From positions 1 to 56,324 of the forward strand of contig CALFPA010000034.1 in assembly GCA_937919825.1 (NCBI GenBank): a stretch of 56,324 nucleotides of DNA. The letters run 5' to 3'. The DNA comes from an uncultured Spartobacteria bacterium. GTDB lineage: Bacteria > Verrucomicrobiota > Verrucomicrobiia > Chthoniobacterales > Terrimicrobiaceae. Under the pieces are notes generated by a model. The model worked only from the letters and a program-made list of their open reading frames with translations, was not told the DNA's origin and did no database searches. Below, piece after piece: positions 44,505-53,153 of the stretch. Numbering within the stretch: the stretch's first letter is position 1; each line of letters starts with the position of its first letter. Position numbers and translations under genes: made by a program.

Positions 44505-45950
44505 TCAGGGGAGGATTCCGATCAGGAGTTGGGGATAGACGCCGAGGACGAGAATGAGCATTGCGAGGAGGAAGATGGCCACCGAGGAGGTTTTGGTGAT
44601 GGCAACGGGGCCGGCGTCCTCTGGAGCGGGCTGCCAATACATGGCGCGGATGACTTTGAAGTAGTAGTAGAAGCCGCTGGCGACGGTTACGATACCCACG
44701 AGAACGAGGAGGTAGAGCCCTTGATTCATGGCGGCTTCGAAGATGAAAAACTTCCCGAAGAACCCGACCGTGAACGGCACGCCGGCGAGGGAGGCGGCGG
44801 CGATGAGCATGGCGAGCGCGAGGCCGGGAGAGCGGCGGGCAAGGCCATTGAAATGGGCGATGTCGTCCCCCCCGGAGGCTTTCGTAACAGGCACCAAAAT
44901 CAGGAAGGCGAGGAAAGTCATGAGCAAATACCCGGAGAGGTAAAAGACCACGGCGCCTCCGGCGAAGGTGTCACCGATGGCGGCGAGGCCCATGAGGAGG
45001 TAGCCGGCATGGGCGATGCTGGAGTATCCGAGGAGGCGCTTGAAATTGGTCTGAGGAATAGCGGCGAGGTTGCCGAAGATCAGGGTCAGCAGGGCAAGAA
45101 GGACGAGCGCGAGGAACAACTTGTTTTGGAAAGAGGGAACGGTGAAGAACGGCTCGAGGACTCGGATCAAAACCAGGAAGCCGGCGGCTTTGGATGCCAC
45201 GGCGAGGTAGGCGGTGACGGGCGTGGGCGCGCCTTGATACACATCGGGCACCCAGAATTGGAACGGCGCAGCGGCGATTTTGAAACCGAGAGCGACGAGG
45301 ACGAGCGCGAGACCAAAGAGGATGGCGGGATGGTTCGCGACGGGGACGAGTGGCAGGACCTCACGGATGGTGACGAGGTTCGTTTGGCCAGTGGCTCCAA
45401 AAAACCAGGTGATTCCGTAAACCAGGAAGCCGGTCGAGAGCGCGCCGAGGATGAGGTATTTCGTGCCTGCCTCAAGGCTGGACATGCTCCGGCGGAGGTA
45501 GGCGACTTGGATGTAGAACGAGATCGTGACGAGCTCAAGCGCACAGAAAATCATGATGAAGTCGGTGGCCGAAACCATCCACATGAGCCCCGCGCAGGTG
45601 AAAACGGGCAGGATAAAAAACTCGCCGGAGCCGGCACCGGGGCGTTCGGCGGGAACCAGGCGCTGAACGATCGGCAAGTAGTCCACCGACATCACCAGCA
45701 CCAAAATCGTGGAGATGAGGACGAAGCGTTTGAAGAACAGAGAAAGGCCATCCACCACATAGAATCCCGACACCTCAAAGCTGTTGGAGTTTGGGCCGAT
45801 GAAAAATGTGCCGATGAAAACTGCGGCGAGGCCGCCGATGGCCCACCAGGCGAGGGTGGATTTTTCCTTCGTGAGACCGAATGCCTCGGCCATGAGCAGA
45901 AAAATTCCCAGGACGACGACGCTGACTTCCAGAAAAACGGGATCGATCAT
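44505..45950 (-). CDS. nuoN: NADH-quinone oxidoreductase subunit N
   Basis: A 481-residue antiporter-like subunit of complex I with about 14 membrane helices. The conserved LELVTISFYIQVAYLRRSMS (with Lys/Glu of the proton path), TGFLVYGITWFFGATG, FKIAAAPFQFWVPDVYQGAP and KRLLGYSSIAHAGYLLMGL are NuoN hallmarks. It pumps protons while menaquinone is reduced. It is last in the nuoI-N run and overlaps nuoM by ATGA. Confidence 0.96.
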   Translation of the reverse strand: MIDPVFLEVSVVVLGIFLLMAEAFGLTKEKSTLAWWAIGGLAAVFIGTFFIGPNSNSFEVSGFYVVDGLSLFFKRFVLISTILVLVMSVDYLPIVQRLVPAERPGAGSGEFFILPVFTCAGLMWMVSATDFIMIFCALELVTISFYIQVAYLRRSMSSLEAGTKYLILGALSTGFLVYGITWFFGATGQTNLVTIREVLPLVPVANHPAILFGLALVLVALGFKIAAAPFQFWVPDVYQGAPTPVTAYLAVASKAAGFLVLIRVLEPFFTVPSFQNKLFLALVLLALLTLIFGNLAAIPQTNFKRLLGYSSIAHAGYLLMGLAAIGDTFAGGAVVFYLSGYLLMTFLAFLILVPVTKASGGDDIAHFNGLARRSPGLALAMLIAAASLAGVPFTVGFFGKFFIFEAAMNQGLYLLVLVGIVTVASGFYYYFKVIRAMYWQPAPEDAGPVAITKTSSVAIFLLAMLILVLGVYPQLLIGILP

Positions 45951-47452
45951 GGCTGAAGCAGGGCGGGAGTGACGAGGTTCACGAGAAGTTGCGGGAAGAA
46001 TCCGAAGAAGAGCATGACGCCGATGAGAAGCACGACAGCCACTCGGGGCAGACCAGCGAGGTCAGGCAAACGCGACCAGCGTTCGGGCAGCGGGCCCATG
46101 AAAATCTTGCGGTAAGCGCGGAGCATGTAGATCGCGGAAATGACGATGCCCCAGACGGCGCAGATGGTAACGATTTGGATCGAGTTGAAGCGGAAAACCT
46201 CGGCGACGGCTTGGGTTTGAGCACGCATTTGGGTGGGCTCGCCGACGAACGCCCCAAAGAAAACCATCAACTCGGAGGCGAACCCGATGAAGCCGGGAAG
46301 ACCGACCGAGGCCATCGCGGCGAAGCCGAAGGCCAGGCCGAGGCGGGGCGTGGCGCGGGCGATGCCGCCGAGTTCAGAAAATTCCAGTGTGCCGGTGCGC
46401 TCGCGAATTTCCCCGCAGAGGGCAAAGAGGAGGGCAACGGTCAACCCGTGGCTAAGAAGCATGAGCGAAGCGCCGGTGAGGCTGACAACATTGAGGGCCG
46501 CGAAGCCGAGGAAAATGTAGCCCATGTGCATGACGCTCGAGTAGCCGAGCATGGTGTCGAGCTTGCGCTGGGCGATCGTCACATACCCGACATAGAGGAT
46601 GTTGCCGACGATCAGGACGAGCAGCAGAGGGAGCAGCGCTTGGATCGACTCGGGGAAGACGGGGGCGCAGATACGGATGAGACCGTAGAGGCCGAATTTC
46701 TTGAGGACGCCGGCATGGAGCATCGCCGCCGGGGCGGGCGCGCTGGCGTAGGCTTGGGGCGCCCAGGTGTGAAAGGGGAAGAGCGAGACGAGGGTTCCAA
46801 ATCCGAAGAGCAGGAGGAGATAGACAATCGGGTTGTCAGGAATCAGGCCGGTCTCGGCGAGTTGGATGATGTGGCGAAGGTCAAAACTGCGGTCGCCGAG
46901 GGGCTGGAGGAGGTAAAGCCCGATCAGGCCGAGAAGGAGAACAAAGCTGCCGGTCGCAAGATAAATCGTGGCTTTCCACGCGGCGGCTTGGCGGTCCCCG
47001 GAGCCCCAGATACCGATCAAGAGGAAGGTCGGGATGAGCGCGAGCTCGTGGAACATGTAAAAAAGAAACACATCCACAGAGGCGAATGCACCAATGACGC
47101 CTGCCGAAATCATCAGAAGGCTGATGTAGAACCAGCGGTCGTTTTCCACTGGAGGACGGGCCACCGCAACGGCGGCCAGCGTGACGGCGGTGGAGAGGAA
47201 AAGCATGACGAAGCTGAGACCATCCGCACCGAGGATGAAATTGATCCCGAGTTGGGGAACGACCGGGAAGCTGGAGACAAATTGGAAGCCGGCCTCGGAG
47301 GCTCGGAATTTGGTGGCCAACACGAGCAGCAGGATCAAATTCAAGGCCGATGCGAGAAGCGAGATGGTGCGGGATTTTCCACCCAGCATCACGAGAACTG
47401 CTGCGACCAGCGGAATGAGAATGAGAAAAAGTAGCGGGCTGACGGTGCTCAT
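45947..47452 (-). CDS. nuoM: NADH-quinone oxidoreductase subunit M
   Basis: A 501-residue antiporter-like subunit. GADGLSFVMLFLSTAVTLAA, FYMFHELALIPTFLLIGIWG, FPFHTWAPQAYASAPAPAAM and MLGYSSVMHMGYIFLGFAAL are the NuoM signatures, including the conserved Glu and Lys of the channel. The start is ATG 47452, overlapping the nuoL stop by ATGA; the longer frame to 47560 is inside nuoL. Confidence 0.97.
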   Translation of the reverse strand: MSTVSPLLFLILIPLVAAVLVMLGGKSRTISLLASALNLILLLVLATKFRASEAGFQFVSSFPVVPQLGINFILGADGLSFVMLFLSTAVTLAAVAVARPPVENDRWFYISLLMISAGVIGAFASVDVFLFYMFHELALIPTFLLIGIWGSGDRQAAAWKATIYLATGSFVLLLGLIGLYLLQPLGDRSFDLRHIIQLAETGLIPDNPIVYLLLLFGFGTLVSLFPFHTWAPQAYASAPAPAAMLHAGVLKKFGLYGLIRICAPVFPESIQALLPLLLVLIVGNILYVGYVTIAQRKLDTMLGYSSVMHMGYIFLGFAALNVVSLTGASLMLLSHGLTVALLFALCGEIRERTGTLEFSELGGIARATPRLGLAFGFAAMASVGLPGFIGFASELMVFFGAFVGEPTQMRAQTQAVAEVFRFNSIQIVTICAVWGIVISAIYMLRAYRKIFMGPLPERWSRLPDLAGLPRVAVVLLIGVMLFFGFFPQLLVNLVTPALLQP

Positions 47453-49260
47453 TTGGAAAGCAGGATGTAAAGGAGGCCGACAACGCCCACGCCGAAGAAG
47501 AAGGCGTAGGCTTGGATGCTGCCGATTTGAAGGAATCGCAGGGCGAAGCCGCAGGCCCAAGTGAGCTTGCTCGGAACTTGAACGATGACGAGGTCAACCA
47601 CCCAGCGGTCGGCCCAGGAGAGCGCGATCGAGCCACCGCCTTGGATTTTATTCACGAACCAGAAATAGACATCGTCGATGTAGAGGCGGTTGGCAAAAAG
47701 CGGGATCGAAACGGGGTCCTTCTCGGCCTTGAAGTAGAGCAGGGTGGCTAGACCGGCGCCGCCGAAGAACATCGCGTATAGGAAGGGATGCAGGAGGTGC
47801 GGCACAGCGTTGGCGTCAGGATGAGAGAGGGTGAAGAATTGTTCTTGGATCATCGGCAAGCCGGCGAAAAGCGCGGGGACTGCGAGGATCAGCATCGGCA
47901 CCAGCATCGAGACGGGTTGTTCGTGGGCGTGCTCCGCGTGCTCGCTGCGGGCTTTACCGAAGAAGACGACGAAAAACTCACGGAAGATATAAAAGGCAGT
48001 GAGGCCGGCGGCGGCGGCGGCGAGCCAGCCGAGGAACGGAGTTTTTACAACCGCCCACTCGATGATGAGATCTTTACTGAAATAGCCGCTGGTGAAGGGG
48101 CAACCGGAGAGCGCGAGCATACCGGCGATGAAGCAGATCATCGTGACGGGAGTTTTTTTGCGGAGCCCACCCATGTGCCACATGTCGGTCTCGTGGTGCA
48201 TGGCGATCATCACGGAACCCGCCGCGAGGAAGAGGAGGCACTTGAAGCAGGCGTGGGTGAAAAGATGAAACATCGCCTCGCTGGAGGTCGGCGCGACACC
48301 GATGCCGAGAACCATGTAGCCGAGTTGGGAAATGGTGGAATAGGCGAGGATGCGCTTGATGTCATTCTGCTGCGTGGCCATGAGGGCGGCGCCGAAGCAG
48401 GTGATGCCGCCGACCCAAGCAATGATCTCGCGGGCGTCGGGAACGACTTCGAGGATCGGAAAAATCCGGGCAAGCATGTAAACACCAGCCGCGACCATCG
48501 TGGCGGCGTGGAGGAGCGAGGAAACGGGGGTCGGGCCTTCCATCGAATTTGGAAGCCAGACATGGAGCGGCATTTGAGCTGACTTTCCAACCGTTCCCAT
48601 AAAAACCAAAACACAGGCGACCGTGAGATACACCGGCGCGCCTTGAAAGCCTGGGATCGCCGAGAGGAGTCCTGAGAAAGCCACCGTGCCTGTCGCCGAC
48701 CAAAGCAAGAGGATGCCGAGCATGAAACCGAAATCGCCGATGCGGTTGACGATGAACGCCTGTTTTCCGGCATCAGCCGCCGAGTCCTTCGAGTAATAAT
48801 GCCCGATGAGGATGTAGGAACTTACTCCGACGAGTTCCCAGAAAATGAACATCATCACGAAATTGTCGGCCAGAACGATGCCGAGCATGGAGAAGAGGAA
48901 CAGCGAGAGCCCGGCGAAGAACCGTGTGTAGCCTTCTTCGTCGCGCATGTAGCCAGTGGAGTAGATAAAGACGAGCGTGGAGATCGTCGTCACCACGAGG
49001 AGCATGACTTTGCTCAGGTGGTCCAGCGTGATGCCGATCGTGATCGTGAGTTCGGGACCGAAATTCAGCCACTCCAGGGCCAGTTGCGGCGCGACTTCGG
49101 TTTGGCGGAACAGCCACCAACTCAGAAAGCAACCCGTGGCCGCCGAGAGGATCGCGAGGCCGGCGCTCAGGGTTTTGGAGAACCTCCCAATGAGGAAAAT
49201 CAGGACCGCTGCGACGAGCGGACTAAAGAGAATGATCCAAGGCGCGATTTGCGTGCTCAT
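47449..49260 (-). CDS. nuoL: NADH-quinone oxidoreductase subunit L
   Basis: A 603-residue distal antiporter-like subunit with about 16 helices and a C-terminal amphipathic part. The conserved FIFWELVGVSSYILIGHYYS, MPLHVWLPNSMEGPTPVSSL with LHAATMVAAGVYMLAR, and ILAYSTISQLGYMVLGIGVA mark NuoL. It starts with ATG 49260, sharing one base with the nuoK stop (TGATG). Confidence 0.97.
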   Translation of the reverse strand: MSTQIAPWIILFSPLVAAVLIFLIGRFSKTLSAGLAILSAATGCFLSWWLFRQTEVAPQLALEWLNFGPELTITIGITLDHLSKVMLLVVTTISTLVFIYSTGYMRDEEGYTRFFAGLSLFLFSMLGIVLADNFVMMFIFWELVGVSSYILIGHYYSKDSAADAGKQAFIVNRIGDFGFMLGILLLWSATGTVAFSGLLSAIPGFQGAPVYLTVACVLVFMGTVGKSAQMPLHVWLPNSMEGPTPVSSLLHAATMVAAGVYMLARIFPILEVVPDAREIIAWVGGITCFGAALMATQQNDIKRILAYSTISQLGYMVLGIGVAPTSSEAMFHLFTHACFKCLLFLAAGSVMIAMHHETDMWHMGGLRKKTPVTMICFIAGMLALSGCPFTSGYFSKDLIIEWAVVKTPFLGWLAAAAAGLTAFYIFREFFVVFFGKARSEHAEHAHEQPVSMLVPMLILAVPALFAGLPMIQEQFFTLSHPDANAVPHLLHPFLYAMFFGGAGLATLLYFKAEKDPVSIPLFANRLYIDDVYFWFVNKIQGGGSIALSWADRWVVDLVIVQVPSKLTWACGFALRFLQIGSIQAYAFFFGVGVVGLLYILLSK

Positions 49261-49580
49261 CAAAACTTCAGCGTGTTGAGGTCCTCGACATGAGTGGTCT
49301 GCTTGGCACGGAAGAGGGCGACGATAATCGCCAGACCCACAGCCACCTCCGCCGCCGCCACGGTGATGATGAAAAACACCAACACCTGCGCGTTGTAGTT
49401 TGGCAACCCGTTCGGCAGGAGATTGAACCGCGAAAAGGCGACCAAGGAAAGATTCGCTGCATTGAGCATCAACTCAAGGCCCATGAAGATGATCAGAATG
49501 TTGCGGCGCAGGAGCACCCCGGCCAGGCCGAGGGAGAAAAGCAGTCCGCTGACGAGGAGATAATGCGCTAGCGTAGGCAT
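49260..49580 (-). CDS. nuoK: NADH-quinone oxidoreductase subunit K
   Basis: A 106-residue subunit with three membrane helices: [40 protein letters not shown] (with the essential Glu) and [20 protein letters not shown] (with the second Glu). It is part of the proton channel next to NuoA/J. Length is normal. Confidence 0.97.
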   Translation of the reverse strand: MPTLAHYLLVSGLLFSLGLAGVLLRRNILIIFMGLELMLNAANLSLVAFSRFNLLPNGLPNYNAQVLVFFIITVAAAEVAVGLAIIVALFRAKQTTHVEDLNTLKF

Positions 49581-49608
49581 GAATTTCGGAAAAAAACCGT
49601 GATTTCGG

Positions 49609-50112
49609 TCACTTGAGCTCCTTTCGGCTCAGGAGAACGACCCCCACCGTGGCAACGAGGAGTAGGACGCCGATGATTTGGAATGGGAGATTGAAATCGC
49701 GGAAAAGCGTGAAGCCCACCCCGGCGACATCATTGAACGAGGGGTCCGAGAGTTCTGGCTTGGTGTGATGAAGAGCGGGCCAACCGGCGACGACTTGGGT
49801 GATCGCAGCCATGAATCCCCCAACGACTAATCCCCCACCCAGCCAGGCGGACGGGCGGACTTTGCGTTGTTTTTCGGCCCGGAGGTCGAGAAGCATGATG
49901 ATGAAAAGAAATAACACCATGACCGCGCCGGCGTAGACCAGCACTTGAACGACGGCGATGAAGAAGGCGTCGAGCGTCACAAACACCGCCGCGAGGGCGA
50001 CAAAGGTCATGACCAGACTCATCGCGGAGGAAACGGGATTCCGAAGAAAAACCACGCCCAAGGCGAAGGCCAGCATGAGAATCGAGAAAATCCAGAAGAG
50101 AGCGAGTTGCAT
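49609..50112 (-). CDS. nuoJ: NADH-quinone oxidoreductase subunit J
   Basis: A 167-residue subunit with five membrane helices. The pattern [20 protein letters not shown], then [20 protein letters not shown] and [11 protein letters not shown], is typical of NuoJ, including the Gly/Tyr pi-bulge region. It lies 21 bases after nuoI. Confidence 0.95.
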   Translation of the reverse strand: MQLALFWIFSILMLAFALGVVFLRNPVSSAMSLVMTFVALAAVFVTLDAFFIAVVQVLVYAGAVMVLFLFIIMLLDLRAEKQRKVRPSAWLGGGLVVGGFMAAITQVVAGWPALHHTKPELSDPSFNDVAGVGFTLFRDFNLPFQIIGVLLLVATVGVVLLSRKELK

Positions 50113-50133
50113 GGGCGAGGTCGGGAGAGGCTT

Positions 50134-50664
50134 CTACTTTTTATCGTTCCACTTGTTCACGAGGCCCTTCATTTCGCCGCCCAACTCTCTGAGTTTGTGA
50201 ATGTCGTGGACCATTTCCTCGCGGGTGAGGCCGGTGATCGAGTAGTCCTTGCGAAGGTAGATCGCTTGTTCCGGGCAGACTTCCTCGCAGAGGCCGCAAT
50301 AAATGCAGCGAATCATATCAATGTCGAAAGACTTCGGACGCTTCTCCACCTTGCCCCAGCGCTCCTCGACCGGAATTTCCTCCGGGTGGATCGTGATGGC
50401 GCGAGGCGGGCAAATGAATTCGCAAAGTTGGCAACCCACACACTTATCGCGGCCCTCTTCGTTACTCACGAGCGTCGGCGCGCCACGATACCAAGCGGGC
50501 AATTGGGCGTCCCACTTCTGCTCGGGATATTGCATCGTCACCTTCGTCTGGCCGGTGATCTGGCGAAAAATATGTTTCAGCGTGATGAGCAACCCACCGA
50601 TGATTGACGGAAGATAGATTTTCTCAGCCAGATTGAGGCGCGGACGCGTGACGATGATGGCCAT
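50134..50664 (-). CDS. nuoI: NADH-quinone oxidoreductase subunit I
   Basis: A 176-residue peripheral subunit with two [4Fe-4S] clusters: the motifs CVGCQLCEFICP (about 70-81) and CIYCGLCEEVCPEQAI (about 113-128) are complete. It passes electrons to the quinone site. It heads the nuo run here. No nuoA-H lies upstream; the 49 bases before it separate it from coaD. A promoter is not clearly visible, so read-through from coaD is likely. Confidence 0.96.
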   Translation of the reverse strand: MAIIVTRPRLNLAEKIYLPSIIGGLLITLKHIFRQITGQTKVTMQYPEQKWDAQLPAWYRGAPTLVSNEEGRDKCVGCQLCEFICPPRAITIHPEEIPVEERWGKVEKRPKSFDIDMIRCIYCGLCEEVCPEQAIYLRKDYSITGLTREEMVHDIHKLRELGGEMKGLVNKWNDKK

Positions 50665-50713
50665 TAAAGTGCGTGGGTTCTAGCAAGGTTCTTTGAGCGT
50701 GGCAACGCCTGAC

Positions 50714-51238
50714 TCAACTTTTTTGGCGAAGCCTCGCCTGCTCGGCGATTCCCGGCTCGTGGAGGGCCTGCTTGAGCCTCACCGCCGCCGGAGCGGGGAC
50801 GAATTTTTCGACATCTCCGCCGAAAAGCGCGACCTCCTTGACGATGCGCGAGCTGAGATAAGTGTAGTCCTCTTTCGGCGTGAGATAGACCGTCTCCAAG
50901 CGCGGCTCGAGCTTGCGATTCATGAGTGCCATTTGGAATTCGAACTCAAAATCCGATACGGCGCGAAGCCCCCGGATCACGGTGAAAACTCCCTGCTCGC
51001 GGGCGAAATCCACGAGCAGACCGTGCAAGGGGAGGATTTCGATAGCAGGGTTGTCGCCGAGCGAGTCGCGGAGCATTTGGATGCGAGCATCCACGCCGAA
51101 GAGCGGACCCTTCGCCCGGCTCGCGGCCACTGCCACGATCACGGACGAAAAAATCTGCGTCGAGCGCCTGATCACATCGAGGTGACCGAGGTGCACGGGG
51201 TCGAAACTGCCGGGGTAAATCGCGCGGTTTTCCATCAT
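50714..51238 (-). CDS. coaD: Phosphopantetheine adenylyltransferase CoaD
   Basis: A 174-residue nucleotidyltransferase for the fourth step of CoA synthesis. The H-x-G-H motif is in YPGSFDPVHLGHLDVIRRST, RGLRAVSDFEFEFQMALMNR is the substrate segment, and YLSSRIVKEVALFGGDVEKF is the ISSTxxR-type ATP site. It is slightly longer than the usual 160 residues. Two ATG codons stand at the start (51238, 51235). Confidence 0.94.
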   Translation of the reverse strand: MMENRAIYPGSFDPVHLGHLDVIRRSTQIFSSVIVAVAASRAKGPLFGVDARIQMLRDSLGDNPAIEILPLHGLLVDFAREQGVFTVIRGLRAVSDFEFEFQMALMNRKLEPRLETVYLTPKEDYTYLSSRIVKEVALFGGDVEKFVPAPAAVRLKQALHEPGIAEQARLRQKS

Positions 51239-51300
51239 GGGACAATCCCCCTTTCACCGGATGCCTGGCGGTTTGGAAAGAGGAATCGTCCCGGCCGCCG

Positions 51301-53151
51301 CTACTCGACCGTCACGCTCTTGGCGAGGTTTCGAGGCTTATCGACATCGCACCCCAATTCGACGCCGATGTGATAGGCGAGCAATTGGAGCGGCAGGACG
51401 GTGAGGATCGGCGTGAGGAATTCCTCACACGCCGGCACGAGCACGACATCGTCGCACAAGTCGGCGAGCACATCGTCGCCTTGGGTTCCCACTGCGATCA
51501 CCGGTCCATTGCGGGCCTTTACCTCCTCGATGTTGCTGAGGTTTTTTTCGAAAAGCCCGTCCTGTGGCGCGATGAAGACGCTCGGCGTTTCCTCGTTCAC
51601 CAACGCGATCACACCATGCTTCAACTCCGCACTCGGGTGCGCGCAGGTGGAGATGTAGCTGATCTCTTTCAGCTTCAGCGCACCCTCGAGCGCGACGGGG
51701 AAATTCGCCTGCCGGCCGAAGAAGAGAAAACTCTTCGAGGCGGCGTATTTTTTCGCGATGCGGCGGATGTCGGCATCCAACTCCAGCGTCGAGGCCACGA
51801 GGTCGGGGAGCTTTTCCAGCGCTTCGAGGATTTGGGCGCCATCCGCCTGGCGCATGTCCCGCATTCGCCCGAGCATCAGGCCGAGCATGGTGAGCACGAG
51901 CACCTGCGAGGTGAAGGATTTCGTGGCGGCGACTCCGACCTCCTGCCCAGCGCGCAGATCGATCCCACCATCGCTCTCACGGCTGATCGTGCTGAAGGGA
52001 TTGTTGCAAATGCCGAAGGTCGGCGCGCCCCGGCGACGGCATTCGCGCAGGGCCGCTAGCGTGTCGGCTGTCTCCCCGCTTTGGCTCAACGCAAAGACTG
52101 CAGTGCCCATTTCGAGCGGAGAATTTCGATAGCGGAATTCGCTGGCGATCTCGCACTCCACCGGCACGCGGGAGAGGAATTCGATGATGTATTCGCCGGC
52201 GAGCGCCGCGTTGAACGAGGTGCCGCAGCCGGTGAAGATCAAAGTCTCCCACTGCCTCAATTCCTCGGGTGAACGCTCGATGCCATGGAAACACGCCGTG
52301 GCCTGCTCGGCGATCAACCGCCCGCGCATCGCCTCGCGCAAAGTCTCGGGCTGCTCGTGGATTTCCTTTTGCATGAAATGCTCGAACTCGCCCTTCGTTC
52401 CAGCCTTCGCCGCTTTCTCCATCGAGCGAACGACCACCGGCGCGGCGGCACGGCCGTCAATGCCTGCCACATCGAATGTCTTGCCATCGAGCCAGGCGAT
52501 CTCGCCTTCGTTCAAATACACGAAATTCGACGCCCAGCCGGCGATGGCCGCCGGATCGCTGGCGAGAAATTGCCCGCCGTCGCCGAGCCCGAGGGCCAGC
52601 GGACTGCCCCGCCGCGCGGCGAGGAGAAAATCCCCAAAATCCTCGTGAAGAACGCCGATCGCGTAGCCCCCCCTCACCTGTTGCAATGCCTCCCGCGTGG
52701 CCTCGACCAAACCCTCGCGCGACTTGTCACCATGCCCGTCGAACGCCTCGCCGATCAACCGCGAGAGGACTTCAGTATCCGTCTGCGATGCGAAGACATG
52801 TCCCCGCGACTCGAGTTCGGCACGGAGGTCTTTGTGATTTTCAAGGACTCCGTTGTGCACCAGCGCCAGCTTGCCGGAGGCGTCGCGGTGCGGGTGCGCA
52901 TTTTCCAGCGTCACCCTGCCGTGCGTTGCCCAGCGGGTGTGGCTGATGCCGCTCGTTCCCGAGACCGGATGGCATTTGATTTCCTCGACGAGCGAGGAGA
53001 CATGGCCCACGGCTTTTCGAATTTCGATTTTTCCATGATTCAGCACGGCAACGCCGGCCGAATCGTAACCCCGGTATTCCAGACGACCGAGCCCCTCCAA
53101 AAGAAAGGGCACGGCGTTGGAATCCCCAACATACCCGACGATTCCACACAT
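51301..53151 (-). CDS. glmS: Glutamine-fructose-6-phosphate aminotransferase GlmS
   Basis: A 616-residue enzyme that makes glucosamine-6-phosphate for peptidoglycan and LPS. The N-terminal glutaminase domain starts with CGIVGYVGD (Cys2 nucleophile), followed by RWATHGRVTLENAHPH; the isomerase domain has two SIS modules with FTGCGTSFNAALAGEYIIEF, ALSQSGETADTLAALRECRR and HPSAELKHGVIALV. The C-terminus DVDKPRNLAKSVTVE is standard. It lies 2 bases after the DUF2334 gene, so it is almost surely co-transcribed with it. No glmS ribozyme is expected or seen. Confidence 0.97.
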   Translation of the reverse strand: MCGIVGYVGDSNAVPFLLEGLGRLEYRGYDSAGVAVLNHGKIEIRKAVGHVSSLVEEIKCHPVSGTSGISHTRWATHGRVTLENAHPHRDASGKLALVHNGVLENHKDLRAELESRGHVFASQTDTEVLSRLIGEAFDGHGDKSREGLVEATREALQQVRGGYAIGVLHEDFGDFLLAARRGSPLALGLGDGGQFLASDPAAIAGWASNFVYLNEGEIAWLDGKTFDVAGIDGRAAAPVVVRSMEKAAKAGTKGEFEHFMQKEIHEQPETLREAMRGRLIAEQATACFHGIERSPEELRQWETLIFTGCGTSFNAALAGEYIIEFLSRVPVECEIASEFRYRNSPLEMGTAVFALSQSGETADTLAALRECRRRGAPTFGICNNPFSTISRESDGGIDLRAGQEVGVAATKSFTSQVLVLTMLGLMLGRMRDMRQADGAQILEALEKLPDLVASTLELDADIRRIAKKYAASKSFLFFGRQANFPVALEGALKLKEISYISTCAHPSAELKHGVIALVNEETPSVFIAPQDGLFEKNLSNIEEVKARNGPVIAVGTQGDDVLADLCDDVVLVPACEEFLTPILTVLPLQLLAYHIGVELGCDVDKPRNLAKSVTVE

Positions 53152-53153
53152 GA

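Noticed and set aside
44487-47434. Long plus-strand frames opposite nuoN and nuoM, rich in Glu/Asp/Arg
   Set aside because: They mirror the hydrophobic codons of membrane proteins read in antisense in a high-GC genome and have no domain features.
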